In this document: piece after piece, positions 38,358-51,667 of the stretch
Numbering within the stretch: the stretch's first letter is position 1
Layout of the letters: each line of letters starts with the position of its first letter
Assembly: GCA_036435485.1 (NCBI GenBank)
Contig: CM071599.1
Span: forward strand, 6,908,803 to 6,972,802
Length of the DNA stretch: 64,000 bases
Direction of reading: 5' to 3'
Source: Saposhnikovia divaricata
Taxonomy: Eukaryota; Streptophyta; Magnoliopsida; Apiales; Apiaceae
The notes under the pieces: generated by a model
The model's database searches: none
Told to the model about the DNA's origin: nothing
The model's input: the letters and a program-made list of their open reading frames with translations, nothing else
Position numbers and translations under genes: made by a program

Positions 38358-39371
38358 TATGTAAAAATATCCCTAAAATGGTCCGACTCGATTTTTAACA
38401 ATATCCCGTGTACTAACAACTTTGAGGATTATCCGAAAACATAGTTTCGATCATAACAGCTCCGATTCAGGTTCGAACCGCGTCAAATAAAATTTTGTTG
38501 AATTTTAATAACCCATAGGAACAAAATATGTAAAAATATCCACAAAATGGTCCAACTTGATTTTTAACAATATCCCGTGTACTAACCCCTTTGAGAATTT
38601 TCCGAAAACCGAGTTTCGATCATATCAGCTCCGATTCCGGTCCGAACTTCGTCAAATAAAATTTCGTTGAATTCCAATAACCCATAGGAACTAAATATGT
38701 AAAAATATCCACCAAATGGGCCGATTCCATTTTTAACAATAACCCGTATGCTAACACCTTTTTAGGATTATCTGAAAACCGAGTTTCGATCATATCAGCT
38801 CCGATTCGGGTCCGTATTGCGTCAAATAAAATTTCATTGAATTCCAAAAACCCATAAGAACAAAATATGTAAAAATATCCATAAAATGGTTTGACTCGAT
38901 TTTTAACAATATCCCGTGCACTAACCCCTTTGAGGATTATTCGAAAACCGAGTTTCAGTCATTTCAGCCCCGATTCAGGTCCGAACGGCACCAAATAAAA
39001 TTTCACTAAATTCCAATAACCCATAGGAACAAAATATGTAAAAATATCCACATAATGGTCCGACTTGATTTTTAACAATATCCCGTGTACTAACCCCTTT
39101 GAGAATTTTCCGAAAACCGAGTTTCGATCATATCAGCTCCAATTCCGGTCCAAACTGCGTCAAACAAAATTTCGTTGAATTCCAATAACCCATAGGAACA
39201 AAATATGTAAAAATATCAACAAAATGGTCTGACTCAATTTTTAACAATATCCCGGTACTAACCCCTTTGAAGATTATCCAAAAACCGAGTTTTGACTATA
39301 TCAGCTCCGATTCAGTTCCGAATTACGTCAAATAAAATTTCATTGAATTCCAATAACCCATAGGAACAAAA
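38358..39371 (+). repeat. HOR H40, relative of H33
   Basis: A 1014-bp right-type HOR with gaaaacatagtttcg in A and gggccgattcc in C, as in H33. It closes the 2851-bp series and is followed by units with new marks. Confidence 0.88.
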
Positions 39372-42300
39372 TATGTAAAAATATCCCTAAAATGGTCCGA
39401 CTCGATTTTTAACAATATCCCGTGTACTAACCACTTTGAGGATTATCCGAAAACCGAGTTTCGATCATAACAGCTTCGATTCAGGTTCGAACCGCGTCAA
39501 ATAAAATTTTGTTGAATTTTAATAACCCATAGGAACAAAATATATAAAAAATATCCACAAAATGGTCCAACTTGATTTTTAACAATATCCCGTGTACTAA
39601 CCCCTTTGAGAATTTTCCGAAAACCGAGTTTCGATCATATCAGCTCCGATTCCGGTCCGAACTTCGTCAAATAAAATTTCGTTGAATTCCAATAACCCAT
39701 AGGAACTAAATATGTAAAAATATCCACCAAATGGGCCGACTCCATTTTTAACAATAACCCGTATGCTAACAACTTTTTAGGATTATCTGAAAACCGAGTT
39801 TCGATCATATCAGCTCCGATTCGGGTCCGTATTGCGTCAAATAAAATTTCATTGAATTCCAAAAACCCATAAGAACAAAATATGTAAAAATATCCATAAA
39901 ATGGTTAGACTCGATTTTTAACAATATCCCGTGCACTAACCCCTTTGAGGATTATTCGAAAACCGAGTTTCAGTCATTTCAGCCCCGATTCAGGTCCGAA
40001 CGGCACCAAATAAAATTTCACTAAATTCCAATAACCCATAGGATTAAAATATGTAAAAATATCCACATAATGGTCCGACTTGATTTTTAACAATATCCCG
40101 TGTACTAACCCCTTTGAGAATTTTCCGAAAATCGAGTTTCGATCATATCAGCTCCGATTCCGGTCCAAACTGCGTCAAATAAAATTTCGTTGAATTCCAA
40201 TAACCCATAGGAACAAAATATGTAAAAATATCCAGAAAATGGTCCGACTCAATTTTTAACAATATCCCGGTACTAACCCCTTTGAAGATTATCCAAAAAC
40301 CGAGTTTTGACTATATTAGCTCCGATTCAGTTCCGAATTACGTCAAATAAAATTTCATTGAATTCCAATAACCCATAGGAACAAAATATGTAAAAATAGC
40401 CCTAAAATGGTCCGACTCGATTTTTAACAATATCCCGTGTACTAACCACTTTGAGGATTTTCCGAAAACCGAGTTTCGATCATAACAGCTCCGATTCAGG
40501 TTCGAACCGCGTCAAATAAAATTTTGTTGAATTTTAATAACCCATAGGAACAAAATATGTAAAAATATCCACAAAATGGTCCAACTTGATTTTTAACAAT
40601 ATCCCGTGTACTAACCCCTTTGAGAATTTTCCGAAAACCGAGTTTCGATCATATCAGCTCCGATTCCGGTCCGAACTTCGTCAAATAAAATTTCGTTGAA
40701 TTCCAATAACCCATAGGAACTAAATATGTAAAAATATCAACCAAATGGGCCGACTCCATTTTTAACAATAACCCGTATGCTAACAACTTTTTAGGATTAT
40801 ATGAAAACCGAGTTTCGATCATATCAGCTCCGATTCGGGTCCGTATTGCGTCAAATAAAATTTCATTGAATTCCAAAAACCCATAAGAACAAAATATGTA
40901 AAAATATCCATAAAATGGTTAGACTCGATTTTTAACAATATCCCGTGCACTAACCCCTTTGAGGATTATTCGAAAACCGAGTTTCAGTCATTTCAGCCCC
41001 GATTCAGGTCCGAACGGCACCAAATAAAATTTCACTAAATTCCAATAACCCATAGGATTAAAATATGTAAAAATATCCACATAATGGTACGACTTGATTT
41101 TTAACAATATCCCGTGTACTAACCCCTTTGAGAATTTTCCGAAAACCGAGTTTCGATCATATCATCTCCGATTCCGGTCCAAACTGCGTCAAATAAAATT
41201 TCGTTGAATTCCAATAACCCATAGGAACAAAATATGTAAAAATATCCAGAAAATGGTCCGACTCAATTTTTAACAATATCCCGGTACTAACCCCTTTGAA
41301 GATTATCCAAAAACCGAGTTTTGACTATATTAGCTCCGATTCAGTTCCGAATTACGTCAAATAAAATTTCATTGAATTCCAATAACCCATAGGAACAAAA
41401 TATGTAAAAATAGCCCTAAAATGGTCCGACTCGATTTTTAACAATATCCCGTGTACTAACCACTTTGAGGATTTTCCGAAAACCGAGTTTCGATCATAAC
41501 AGCTCCGATTCAGGTTCGAACCGCGTCAAATAAAATTTTGTTGAATTTTAATAACCCATAGGAACAAAATATGTAAAAATATCCACAAAATGGTCCAACT
41601 TGATTTTTAACAATATTCCGTGTACTAACCCCTTTGAGAATTTTCCGAAAACCGAGTTTCGATCATATCAGCTCCGATTCCGGTCCGAACTTTGTCAAAT
41701 AAAATTTCGTTGAATTCCAATAACCCATAGGAACTAAATATGTAAAAATATCAACCAAATGGGCCGACTCCATTTTTAACAATAACCCGTATGCTAACAC
41801 CTTTTTAGGAATATCTGAAAACTGAGTTTCGATCATATCATCTCCGATTCGGGTCCGTATTGCGTCAAATAAAATTTCATTGAATTCCAAAAACCCATAA
41901 GAACAAAATATGTAAAAATATCCATAAAATGGTTAGACTCGATTTTTAACAATATCCCGTGCACTAACCCCTTTGAGGATTATTCGAAAACCGAGTTTCA
42001 GTCATTTCAGCCCCGATTCAGGTCCGAACGGCACCAAATAAAATTTCACTAAATTCCAATAACCCATAGGAACAAAATATGTAAAAATATCCACATAATG
42101 GTCCGACTTGATTTTTAACAATATCCCGTGTACTAACCCCTTTGAGAATTTTCCGAAAACCGAGTTTCGATCATATCAGCTCCGATTCCGGTCCAAACTG
42201 CGTCAAATAAAATTTCGTTGAATTCCAATAACCCATAGGAACAAAATATGTAAAAATATCCACAAAATGGTCCGACTCAATTTTTAACAATATCCCGGTA

Positions 42301-43428
42301 CTAACCCCTTTGAAGATTATCCAAAAATCGAGTTTTGACTATATTAGCTCCTATTCAGTTCCGAATTACGTCAAATAAAATTTCATTGAATTCCAATAAC
42401 CCATAGGAACAAAATATGTAAAAATATCCATAAAATGGTCCGACTTGATTTTTAACAATATCCCGTGTACTAACCACTTTGAGGATTATCCGAAAACCGA
42501 GTTTCGATCATAATAGCTCCGATTCAGGTTCGAACCGCGTCAAATAAAATTTTGTTGAATTTTAATAACCCATACGAACAAGATATGTAAAAATATCAAT
42601 AAAATGGTCCGACTTGATTTTTAACAATATCCCGTGTACTAACCCCTTTCAGAATTTTCCGAAAACCGAGTTTCGATCATATCAGCTCCGATTCCGGTCC
42701 GAACTTCGTCAAATAAAATTTCGTTGAATTCCAATAACCCATAGGAACTAAATATGTAAAAATATCCACCAAATGGGCCGACTCCATTTTTAACAATACC
42801 CCGTATGCTAACACCTTTTTGGGATTATCTGAAAACCGAGTTTCGATCATATCAGCTCCGATTCGGGTCCGAATTGCGTCAAATAAAATTTCATTGAATT
42901 CCAAAAACCCATAAGAACAAAATATGTAAAAATATCCATAAAATGGTTCGACTCGATTTTTAACAATATCCCGTGCACTAACCCCTTTGAGGATTATTCG
43001 AAAACCGAGTTTCAGTCATTTCAGCCCCGATTCAGGTCCGAACGGCACCAAATAAAATTTCACTAAATTCCAATAACCCATAGGAACAAAATATGTAAAA
43101 ATATCCACATAATGGTCCGACTTGATTTTTAACAATATCCCGTGTACTAACCCCTTTGAGAATTTTCCGAAAACCGAGTTTCGATCATATCAGCTCCAAT
43201 TCCGGTCCAAACTGCGTCAAACAAAATTTCGTTGAATTCCAATAACCCATAGGAACAAAATATGTAAAAATATCCAGAAAATGGTCCGACTCAATTTTTA
43301 ACAATATCCCGGTACTAACCCCTTTGAAGATTATCCAAAAACCGAGTTTTGACTATATCAGCTCCGATTCAGTTCCGAATTACGTCAAATAAAATTTCAT
43401 TGAATTCCAATAACCCATAGGAACAAAA
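39372..43428 (+). repeat. HORs H41-H44, right-type units with one left-type island
   Basis: HOR starts are 39372, 40387, 41401 and 42415; H41 is 1015 bp through one extra A at the start of its B (tatataaaaaatatcc, 39541). H41 and H42 share ataggattaaaatatg at the end of D, ccagaaaatgg in F and ctaacaactttttagg in C. H42 and H43 share aatagccctaaaatgg in A. H44 returns to left-type B and C (ctttcagaatttt, caataccccg, gtccgaattgcg) with a new mark ctttttgggattatc. Confidence 0.87.
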
Positions 43429-45457
43429 TATGTAAAAATATCCCTAAAATGGTCCGACTCGATTTTTAACAATATCCCGTGTACTAACCACTTTGAGGAT
43501 TATCCGAAAACCGAGTTTCGATCATAACAGCTTCGATTCAGGTTCGAACCGCGTCAAATAAAATTTTGTTGAATTTTAATAACCCATAGGAACAAAATAT
43601 ATATAAAATATCCACAAAATGGTCCAACTTGATTTTTAACAATATCCCGTGTACTAACCCCTTTGAGAATTTTCCGAAAACCGAGTTTCGATCATATCAG
43701 CTCCGATTCCGGTCCGAACTTCGTCAAATAAAATTTCGTTGAATTCCAATAACCCATAGGAACTAAATATGTAAAAATATCAACCAAATGGGCCGACTCC
43801 ATTTTTAACAATAACCCGTATGCTAACAACTTTTTAGGATTATCTGAAAACCGAGTTTCGATCATATCAGCTCCGATTCGGGTCCGTATTGCGTCAAATA
43901 AAATTTCATTGAATTCCAAAAACCCATAAGAACAAAATATGTAAAAATATCCATAAAATGGTTAGACTCGATTTTTAACAATATCCCGTGCACTAACCCC
44001 TTTGAGGATTATTCGAAAACCGAGTTTCAGTCATTTCAGCCCCGATTCAGGTCCGAACGGCACCAAATAAAATTTCACTAAATTCCAATAACCCATAGGA
44101 TTAAAATATGTAAAAATATCCACATAATGGTACGACTTGATTTTTAACAATATCCCGTGTACTAACCCCTTTGAGAATTTTCCGAAAATCGAGTTTCGAT
44201 CATATCAGCTCCGATTCCGGTCCAAACTGCGTCAAATAAAATTTCGTTGAATTCCAATAACCCATAGGAACAAAATATGTAAAAATATCCAGAAAATGGT
44301 CCGACTCAATTTTTAACAATATCCCGGTACTAACCCCTTTGAAGATTATCCAAAAACCGAGTTTTGACTATATTAGCTCCGATTCAGTTCCGAATTACGT
44401 CAAATAAAATTTCATTGAATTCCAATAACCCATAGGAACAAAATATGTAAAAATAGCCCTAAAATGGTCCGACTCGATTTTTAACAATATCCCGTGTACT
44501 AACCACTTTGAGGATTTTCCGAAAACCGAGTTTCGATCATAACAGCTCCGATTCAGGTTCGAACCGCGTCAAATAAAATTTTGTTGAATTTTAATAACCC
44601 ATAGGAACAAAATATGTAAAAATATCAATAAAATGGTCCCACTTGATTTTTAACAATATTCCGTGTACTAACCCCTTTGAGAATTTTCCGAAAACCGAGT
44701 TTCGATCATATCAGCTCCGATTCCGGTCCGAACTTTGTCAAATAAAATTTCGTTGAATTCCAATAACCCATAGGAACTAAATATGTAAAAATATCCACCA
44801 AATGGGCCGACTCCATTTTTAACAATACCCCGTATGCTAACACCTTTTTGGGATTATCTGAAAACCGAGTTTCGATCATATCAGCTCCGATTCGGGTCCG
44901 AATTGCGTCAAATAAAATTTCATTGAATTCCAAAAACCCATAAGAACAAAATATGTAAAAATATCCATAAAATGGTTCGACTCGATTTTTAACAATATCC
45001 TGTGTACTAACCCCTTTGAGGATTATTCGAAAACCGAGTTTCGGTCATTTCAGCCCCGATTCAGGTCCGAACGACACCAAATAAAATTTCACTAAATTCC
45101 AATAACCCATAGGAACAAAATATGTAAAAATATCCACATAATGGTCCGACTTGATTTTTAACAATATCCCGTGTACTAACCCCTTTGAGAATTTTCCGAA
45201 AACCGAGTTTCGATCATATCAGCTCCGATTCCGGTCCAAACTGCGTCAAATAAAATTTCGTTGAATTCCAATAACCCATAGGAACAAAATATGTAAAAAT
45301 ATCCACAAAATGGTCCGACTCAATTTTTAACAATATCCCGGTACTAACCCCTTTGAAGATTATCCAAAAACCGAGTTTTGACTATATCAGCTCCGATTCA
45401 GTTCCGAATTACGTCAAATAAAATTTCATTGAATTCCAATAAACCATAGGAACAAAA
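43429..45457 (+). repeat. HORs H45-H46, mosaics of upstream units
   Basis: H45 (43429-44443, 1015 bp) has the A mark cagcttcgattcagg of H41, an extra base in B (tatatataaaatatcc at 43598), and the E mark ggtacgacttg of H42. H46 (44444-45457, 1014 bp) combines the A mark aatagccctaaaatgg of H42-H43, the B marks attccgtgtac and actttgtcaaat of H43, and the C mark ctttttgggattatc of H44. Such mixtures are expected from repeated exchange between misaligned HOR copies. Confidence 0.85.
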
Positions 45458-46457
45458 TATGTAAAAATATCCACATAATGGTCCGAATTAATTTTTAACA
45501 ATATCCCGTGTACTAACCCCTTTGGTTCAGGTTCGATCATAATAGCTCCGATTCAGGTTCGAACCGCGTCAAATAAAATTTTGTTGAATTTTAATAACCC
45601 ATACGAACAAAATATGTAAAAATATCAATAAAATGGTCCGACTTGATTTTTAACAATATCCCGTGTACTAACCCCTTTCAGAATTTTCCGAAAACCGAGT
45701 TTCGATCATATCAGCTCCGATTCCGGTCCGAACTTCGTCAAATAAAATTTCGTTGAATTCCAATAACCCATAGGAACTAAATATGTAAAAATATCCACCA
45801 AATGGGCCGACTCCATTTTTAACAATACCCCGTATGCTAACACCTTTTTGGGATTATCTGAAAACCGAGTTTCGATCATATCAGCTCCGATTCGGGTCCG
45901 AATTGCGTCAAATAAAATTTCATTGAATTCCAAAAACCCATAAGAACAAAATATGTAAAAATATCCATAAAATGGTTCGACTCGATTTTTAACAATATCC
46001 TGTGTACTAACCCCTTTGAGGATTATTCGAAAACCGAGTTTCGGTCATTTCAGCCCCGATTCAGGTCCGAACGACACCAAATAAAATTTCACTAAATTCC
46101 AATAACCCATAGGAACAAAATATGTAAAAATATCCACATAATGGTCCGACTTGATTTTTAACAATATCCCGTGTACTAACCCCTTTGAGAATTTTCCGAA
46201 AACCGAGTTTCGATCATATCAGCTCCGATTCCGGTCCAAACTGCGTCAAATAAAATTTCGTTGAATTCCAATAACCCATAGGAACAAAATATGTAAAAAT
46301 ATCCACAAAATGGTCCGACTCAATTTTTAACAATATCCCGGTACTAACCCCTTTGAAGATTATCCAAAAACCGAGTTTTGACTATATCAGCTCCGATTCA
46401 GTTCCGAATTACGTCAAATAAAATTTCATTGAATTCCAATAAACCATAGGAACAAAA
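45458..46457 (+). repeat. Rearranged HOR H47, 1000 bp, scarred first monomer
   Basis: The monomer in the A position starts like E (ccacataatggtccgaatt) and then, near 45530, cctttg is followed by gttcaggttcgatcat, skipping the usual 22-bp stretch and inserting 8 bp. After that it continues as A (cataatagctccg, aggttcgaaccgcg). The net change of -14 bp accounts for the 1000-bp length. The rest, from C to F, matches H46 closely, including gagtttcggtcatttc in D and aataaaccatagg at the end of F. Confidence 0.9.
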
Positions 46458-47444
46458 TATGTAAAAATATCCACATAATGGTCCGAATTAATTTTTAACA
46501 ATATCCCGTGTACTAACCCCTTTGAGAATTTTCCGAAAACCGAGTTTTGATCATATCAGCTCCGATTCCGATACAAACTGCGTCAAATAAAATTTCGTTG
46601 AATTCCAATAACCCATAGGAACAAAATATGTAAAAATATCCACAAAATGGTCCGACTTGATTTTTAACAATATGAATTTTAAGAAAACCGAGTTTCGATC
46701 ATATCAGCTCCGATTCCGGTCCGAACTTCGTCAAATAAAATTTCGTTGAATTCCAATAACCCATAGGAACTAAATATGTAAAAATATCCACCAAATGGGC
46801 CGACTCCATTTTTAACAATAACCCGTATGCTAACACCTTTTTAGGATTATCTGAAAACCGAGTTTCGATCATATCAGCTCCGATTCGGGTCCGTATTGCG
46901 TCAAATAAAATTTCATTGAATTCCAAAAACCCATAAGAACAAAATATGTAAAAATATCCATAAAATGGTTAGACTCGATTTTTAACAATATCCCGTGCAC
47001 TAACCCCTTTGAGGATTATTCGAAAACCGAGTTTCAGTCATTTCAGCCCCGATTCAGGTCCGAACGACACCAAATAAAATTTCACTAAATTCCAATAACC
47101 CATAGGAACAAAATATGTAAAAATATCCACATAATGGTCCGACTTGATTTTTAAGAATATCCCGTGTACTAACCCCTTTGAGAATTTTCCGAAAACCGAG
47201 TTTCGATCATATCAGCTCCGATCCAAACTGCGTCAAATAAAATTTCGTTGAATTCCAATAACCCATTGGAACAAAATATGTAAAAATATCCACAAAATGG
47301 TCCGACTCAATTTTTAACAATATCCCGGTACTAACCCCTTTGAAGATTATCCAAAAACCGAGTTTTGACTATATCAGCTCCGATTCAGTTCCGAATTACG
47401 TCAAATAAAATTTCATTGAATTCCAATAACCCATAGGAACAAAA
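46458..47444 (+). repeat. Rearranged HOR H48, E-like/B(21-bp deletion)/C/D/E/F, 987 bp
   Basis: The first monomer (46458-46626) is E-like throughout (ccacataatgg, ccgatacaaactgcg), so A is replaced. The second (46627-46774) is a 148-bp B with the junction aacaatatgaattttaag, the same 21-bp loss as H31, H35 and H38, but followed by a normal C. The E monomer then lacks 6 bp (ctccgatccaaactg near 47216). The two losses, 21+6, account for 987 bp. Confidence 0.9.
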
Positions 47445-50400
47445 TATGTAAAAATATCCCTAAAATGGTCCGACTCGATTTTTAACAATATCCCGTGTAC
47501 TAACCACTTTGAGGATTATCCGAAAACCGAGTTTCGATCATAACAGCTCCGATTCAGGTTCGAACCGCGTCAAATAAAATTTTGTTGAATTTTAATAACC
47601 CATAGGAACAAAATATGTAAAAATATCCACAAAATGGTCCAACTTGATTTTTAACAATATTCCGTGTACTAACCCCATTGAGAATTTTCCGAAAACCGAG
47701 TTTCGATCATATCAGCTCCGATTCCGGTCCGAACTTCGTCAAATAAAATTTCGTCGAATTCCAATAACCGATAGGAACTAAATATGTAAAAATATCCACC
47801 AAATGGGCCGACTCCATTTTTAACAATAACCCGTATGCTAACACCTTTTTAGGATTATCTGAAAACCGAGTTTCGATCATATCAGCTCCGATTCGGGTCC
47901 GTATTGCGTCAAATAAAATTTCGTTGAATTCCAAAAACCCATAAGAACAAAATATGTAAAAATATCCATAAAATGGTTAGACTCGATTTTTAACAATATC
48001 CCGTGCACTAACCCCTTTGAGGATTATTCGAAAACCGAGTTTCAGTCATTTCAGCCCCGATTCAGGTCCGAACGACACCAAATAAAATTTCACTAAATTC
48101 CAATAACCCATAGGAACAAAATATGTAAAAATATCCACATAATGGTCCGACTTGATTTTTAAGAATATCCCGTGTACTAACCCCTTTGAGAATTTTCCGA
48201 AAACCGAGTTTCGATCATATCAGCTCCGATTCCGGTCCAAACTGCGTCAAATAAAATTTCGTTGAATTCCAATAACCCATAGGAACAAAATATGTAAAAA
48301 TATCCACAAAATGGTCCGACTCAATTTTTAACAATATCCCGGTACTAACCCCTTTGAAGATTATCCAAAAACCGAGTTTTGACTATATCAGCTCCGATTC
48401 AGTTCCGAATTACGTCAAATAAAATTTCATTGAATTCCAATAACCCATAGGAACAAAATATGTAAAAATATCCCTAAAATGGTCCGACTCGATTTTTAAC
48501 AATATCCCGTGTACTAACCACTTTGAGGATTATCCGAAAACCGAGTTTCGATCATAACAGCTCCGATTCAGGTTCGAACCGCGTCAAATAAAATTTTGTT
48601 GAATTTTAATAACCCATAGGAACAAAATATGTAAAAATATCCACAAAATGGTCCAACTTGATTTTTAACAATATTCCGTGTACTAACCCCATTGAGAATT
48701 TTCCGAAAACCGAGTTTCGATCATATCAGCTCCGATTCCGGTCCGAACTTCGTCAAATAAAATTTCGTTGAATTCCAATAACCGATAAGAACTAAATATG
48801 TAAAAATATCCACCAAATGGGCCGACTCCATTTTTAACAATAACCCGTATGCTAACACCTTTTTAGGATTATCTGAAAACCGAGTTTCGATCATATCAGC
48901 TCCGATTCGGGTCCGTATTGCGTCAAATAAAATTTCATTGAATTCCAAAAACCCATAAGAACAAAATATGTAAAAATATCCATAAAATGGTTAGACTCGA
49001 TTTTTAACAATATCCCGTGCACTAACCCCTTTGAGGATTATTCGAAAACCGAGTTTCAGTCATTTCAGCCCCGATTCGGGTCCGAACGGCACCAAATAAA
49101 ATTTCACTAAATTCCAATAACCCATAGGAACAAAATATGTAAAAATATCCACATAATGGTCCGACTTGATTTTTAACAATATCCCGTGTACTAACCCCTT
49201 TGAGAATTTTCCGAAAACCGAGTTTCGATCATATCAGCTCCGATTCCGGTCCAAACTGCGTCAAATAAAATTTCGTTGAATTCCAATAACCTATAGGAAC
49301 AAAATATGTAAAAATATCCACAAAATGGTCCGACTCAATTTTTAACAATATCCCGGTACTAACCCCTTTGAAGATTATCCAAAAACCGAGTTTTGACTAT
49401 ATCTGCTCCGATTCAGTTCCGAATTACGTCAAATAAAATTTCATTGAATTCCAATAACCCATAGGAACAAAATATGTAAAAATATCCCTAAAATGGTCTG
49501 ACTCGATTTTTAACAATATCCCGTGTACTAACCACTTTGAGGATTATCCGAAAACCTAGTTTCGATCATAACAGCTCCGATTCAGGTTCGAACCGCGTCA
49601 AATAAAATTTTGTTGAATTTTAATAACCCATAGGAACAAAATATGTAAAAATATCCACAAAATGGTCCGACTTGATTTTTAACAATATCCCGTGTACTAA
49701 CCCCTTTGAGAATTTTCCGAAAATCGAGTTTCGATCATATCAGCTCCGATTCCGGTCCGAACTTCGTCAAAAAAAATTTCGTTGAATTCCAATAACCCAT
49801 AGGAACTAAATATGTAAAAATATCCACCAAATGGGCCGACTCCATTTTTAACAATAACCCGTATGCTAACACCTTTTTAGGATTATCTGAAAAACGAGTT
49901 TCGATCATATCAGCTCCGATTCGGGTCCGTATTGCGTCAAATAAAATTTCATTGAATTCCAAAAACCCATAAGAACAAAATATGTAAAAATATCCATAAA
50001 ATGGTTAGACTCGATTTTTAACAATATCCCGTGCACTAACCCCTTTGAGGATTATTCGAAAACCGAGTTTCAGTCATTTCAGCCCCGATTCAGGTCTGAA
50101 CGGCACCAAATAAAATTTCACTAAATTCCAATAACCCATAGGAACAAAATATGTAAAAATATCCACATAATGGTCCGACTTGATTTTTAACAATATCCCG
50201 TGTACTAACCCCTTTGAGAATTTTCCGAAAACCGAGTTTCGATCATATCAGCTCCGATTCCGGTCCAAACTGCGTCAAATAAAATTTCGTTGAATTCCAA
50301 TAACCCATAGGAACAAAATATGTAAAAATATCAACAAAATGGTCCGACTCAATTTTTAACAATATCCCGGTACTAACCCTTTTGAAGATTATCCAAAAAC

Positions 50401-50486
50401 CGAGTTTTGACTATATCAGCTCCGATTCAGTTCCGAATTACGTCAAATAAAATTTCATTGAATTCCAATAACCCATAGGAACAAAA
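47445..50486 (+). repeat. HORs H49-H51, right-type units
   Basis: HOR starts are 47445, 48459 and 49473, all 1014 bp. H49 and H50 share attccgtgtactaacccca in B and an aaccgata variant at the B end, so one is a recent copy of the other. H51 has gtcaaaaaaaatttcg in B and ctgaaaaacgag in C. D monomers read ggttagactcg and cactaaattcc throughout. Confidence 0.88.
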
Positions 50487-51667
50487 TATGTAAAAATATC
50501 CCTAAAATGGTCCGACTCGATTTTTAAAAATATCCCGTGTACTAACCACTTTGAGGATTATCCGAAAACCGAGTTTCGATCATAACAGCTCCGATTCAGG
50601 TTCGAACCGCGTCAAATAAAATTTTGTTGAATTTTAATAACCCATAGGAACAAAATATATAAAAATATCCACAAAATGGTCCAACTTGATTTTTAACAAT
50701 ATCCCGTGTACTAACCCCTTTGAGAATTTTCCGAAAACCGAGTTTCGATCATATCAGCTCCGATTCCGGTCCGAACTTCGTCAAATAAAATTTCGTTGAA
50801 TTCCAATAACCCATAGGAACTAAATATGTAAAAATATCCACCAAATGGGCCGACTCCATTTTTAACAATAACCCGTATGCTAACACCTTTTTAGGATTAT
50901 CTGAAAACCGAGTTTCGATCATATCAGCTCCGATTCGGGTCCGTATTGCGTCAAATAAAATTTTATTGAATTCCAAAAACCCATAAGAACAAAATATGTA
51001 AAATATCCATAAAATGGTTAGACTCGATTTTTAACAATATCCCGTGCACTAACCCCTTTGAGAACTATTCGAAAACCGAGTTTCAGTCATTTCAGCCCCG
51101 ATTCAGGTCCGAACGGCACCAAATAAAATTTCACTAAATTCCAATAACCCATAGGAACAAAATATGTAAAAATATCCACATAATGGTCCGACTTGATTTT
51201 TAACAATATCCCGTGTACTAACCCCTTTGAGAATTTTCTGAAAACCGAGTTTCGATCATATCAGCTCCGATTCCGGTCCAAACTGCGTCAAATAAAATTT
51301 CGTTGAATTCCAATAACCCATAGGAACAAAATATGTAAAAATATCCACATAATGGTCCGACTTGATTTTTAACAATATCCCGTGTACTAACCCCTTTGAG
51401 AATTTTCCGAAAACCGAGTTTCGATCATATCAGCTCCGATTCCGGTCCAAACTGCGTCAAATAAAATTTCGTTGAATTCCAATAACCCATAGGAACAAAA
51501 TATGTAAAAATATCAACAAAATGGTCCGACTCAATTTTTAACAATATCCCGGTACTAACCCTTTGAAGATTATCCAAAAACCGAGTTTTGACTATATCAG
51601 CTCCGATTCAGTTCCGAATTACGTCAAATAAAATTTCATTGAATTCCAATAACCCATTGGAACAAAA
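50487..51667 (+). repeat. Variant HOR H52, ABCDEEF, 1181 bp
   Basis: Two E monomers are adjacent (51163-51331 and 51332-51500), each with ccacataatggtccgacttg and gtccaaactgcg. D is one base short (tatgtaaaatatcc at 50995) and F is one base short (ctaaccctttgaag near 51556), which explains 1014+169-2. B starts tatataaaaa (50656). The F deletion and the B start are shared with H55. Confidence 0.94.
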
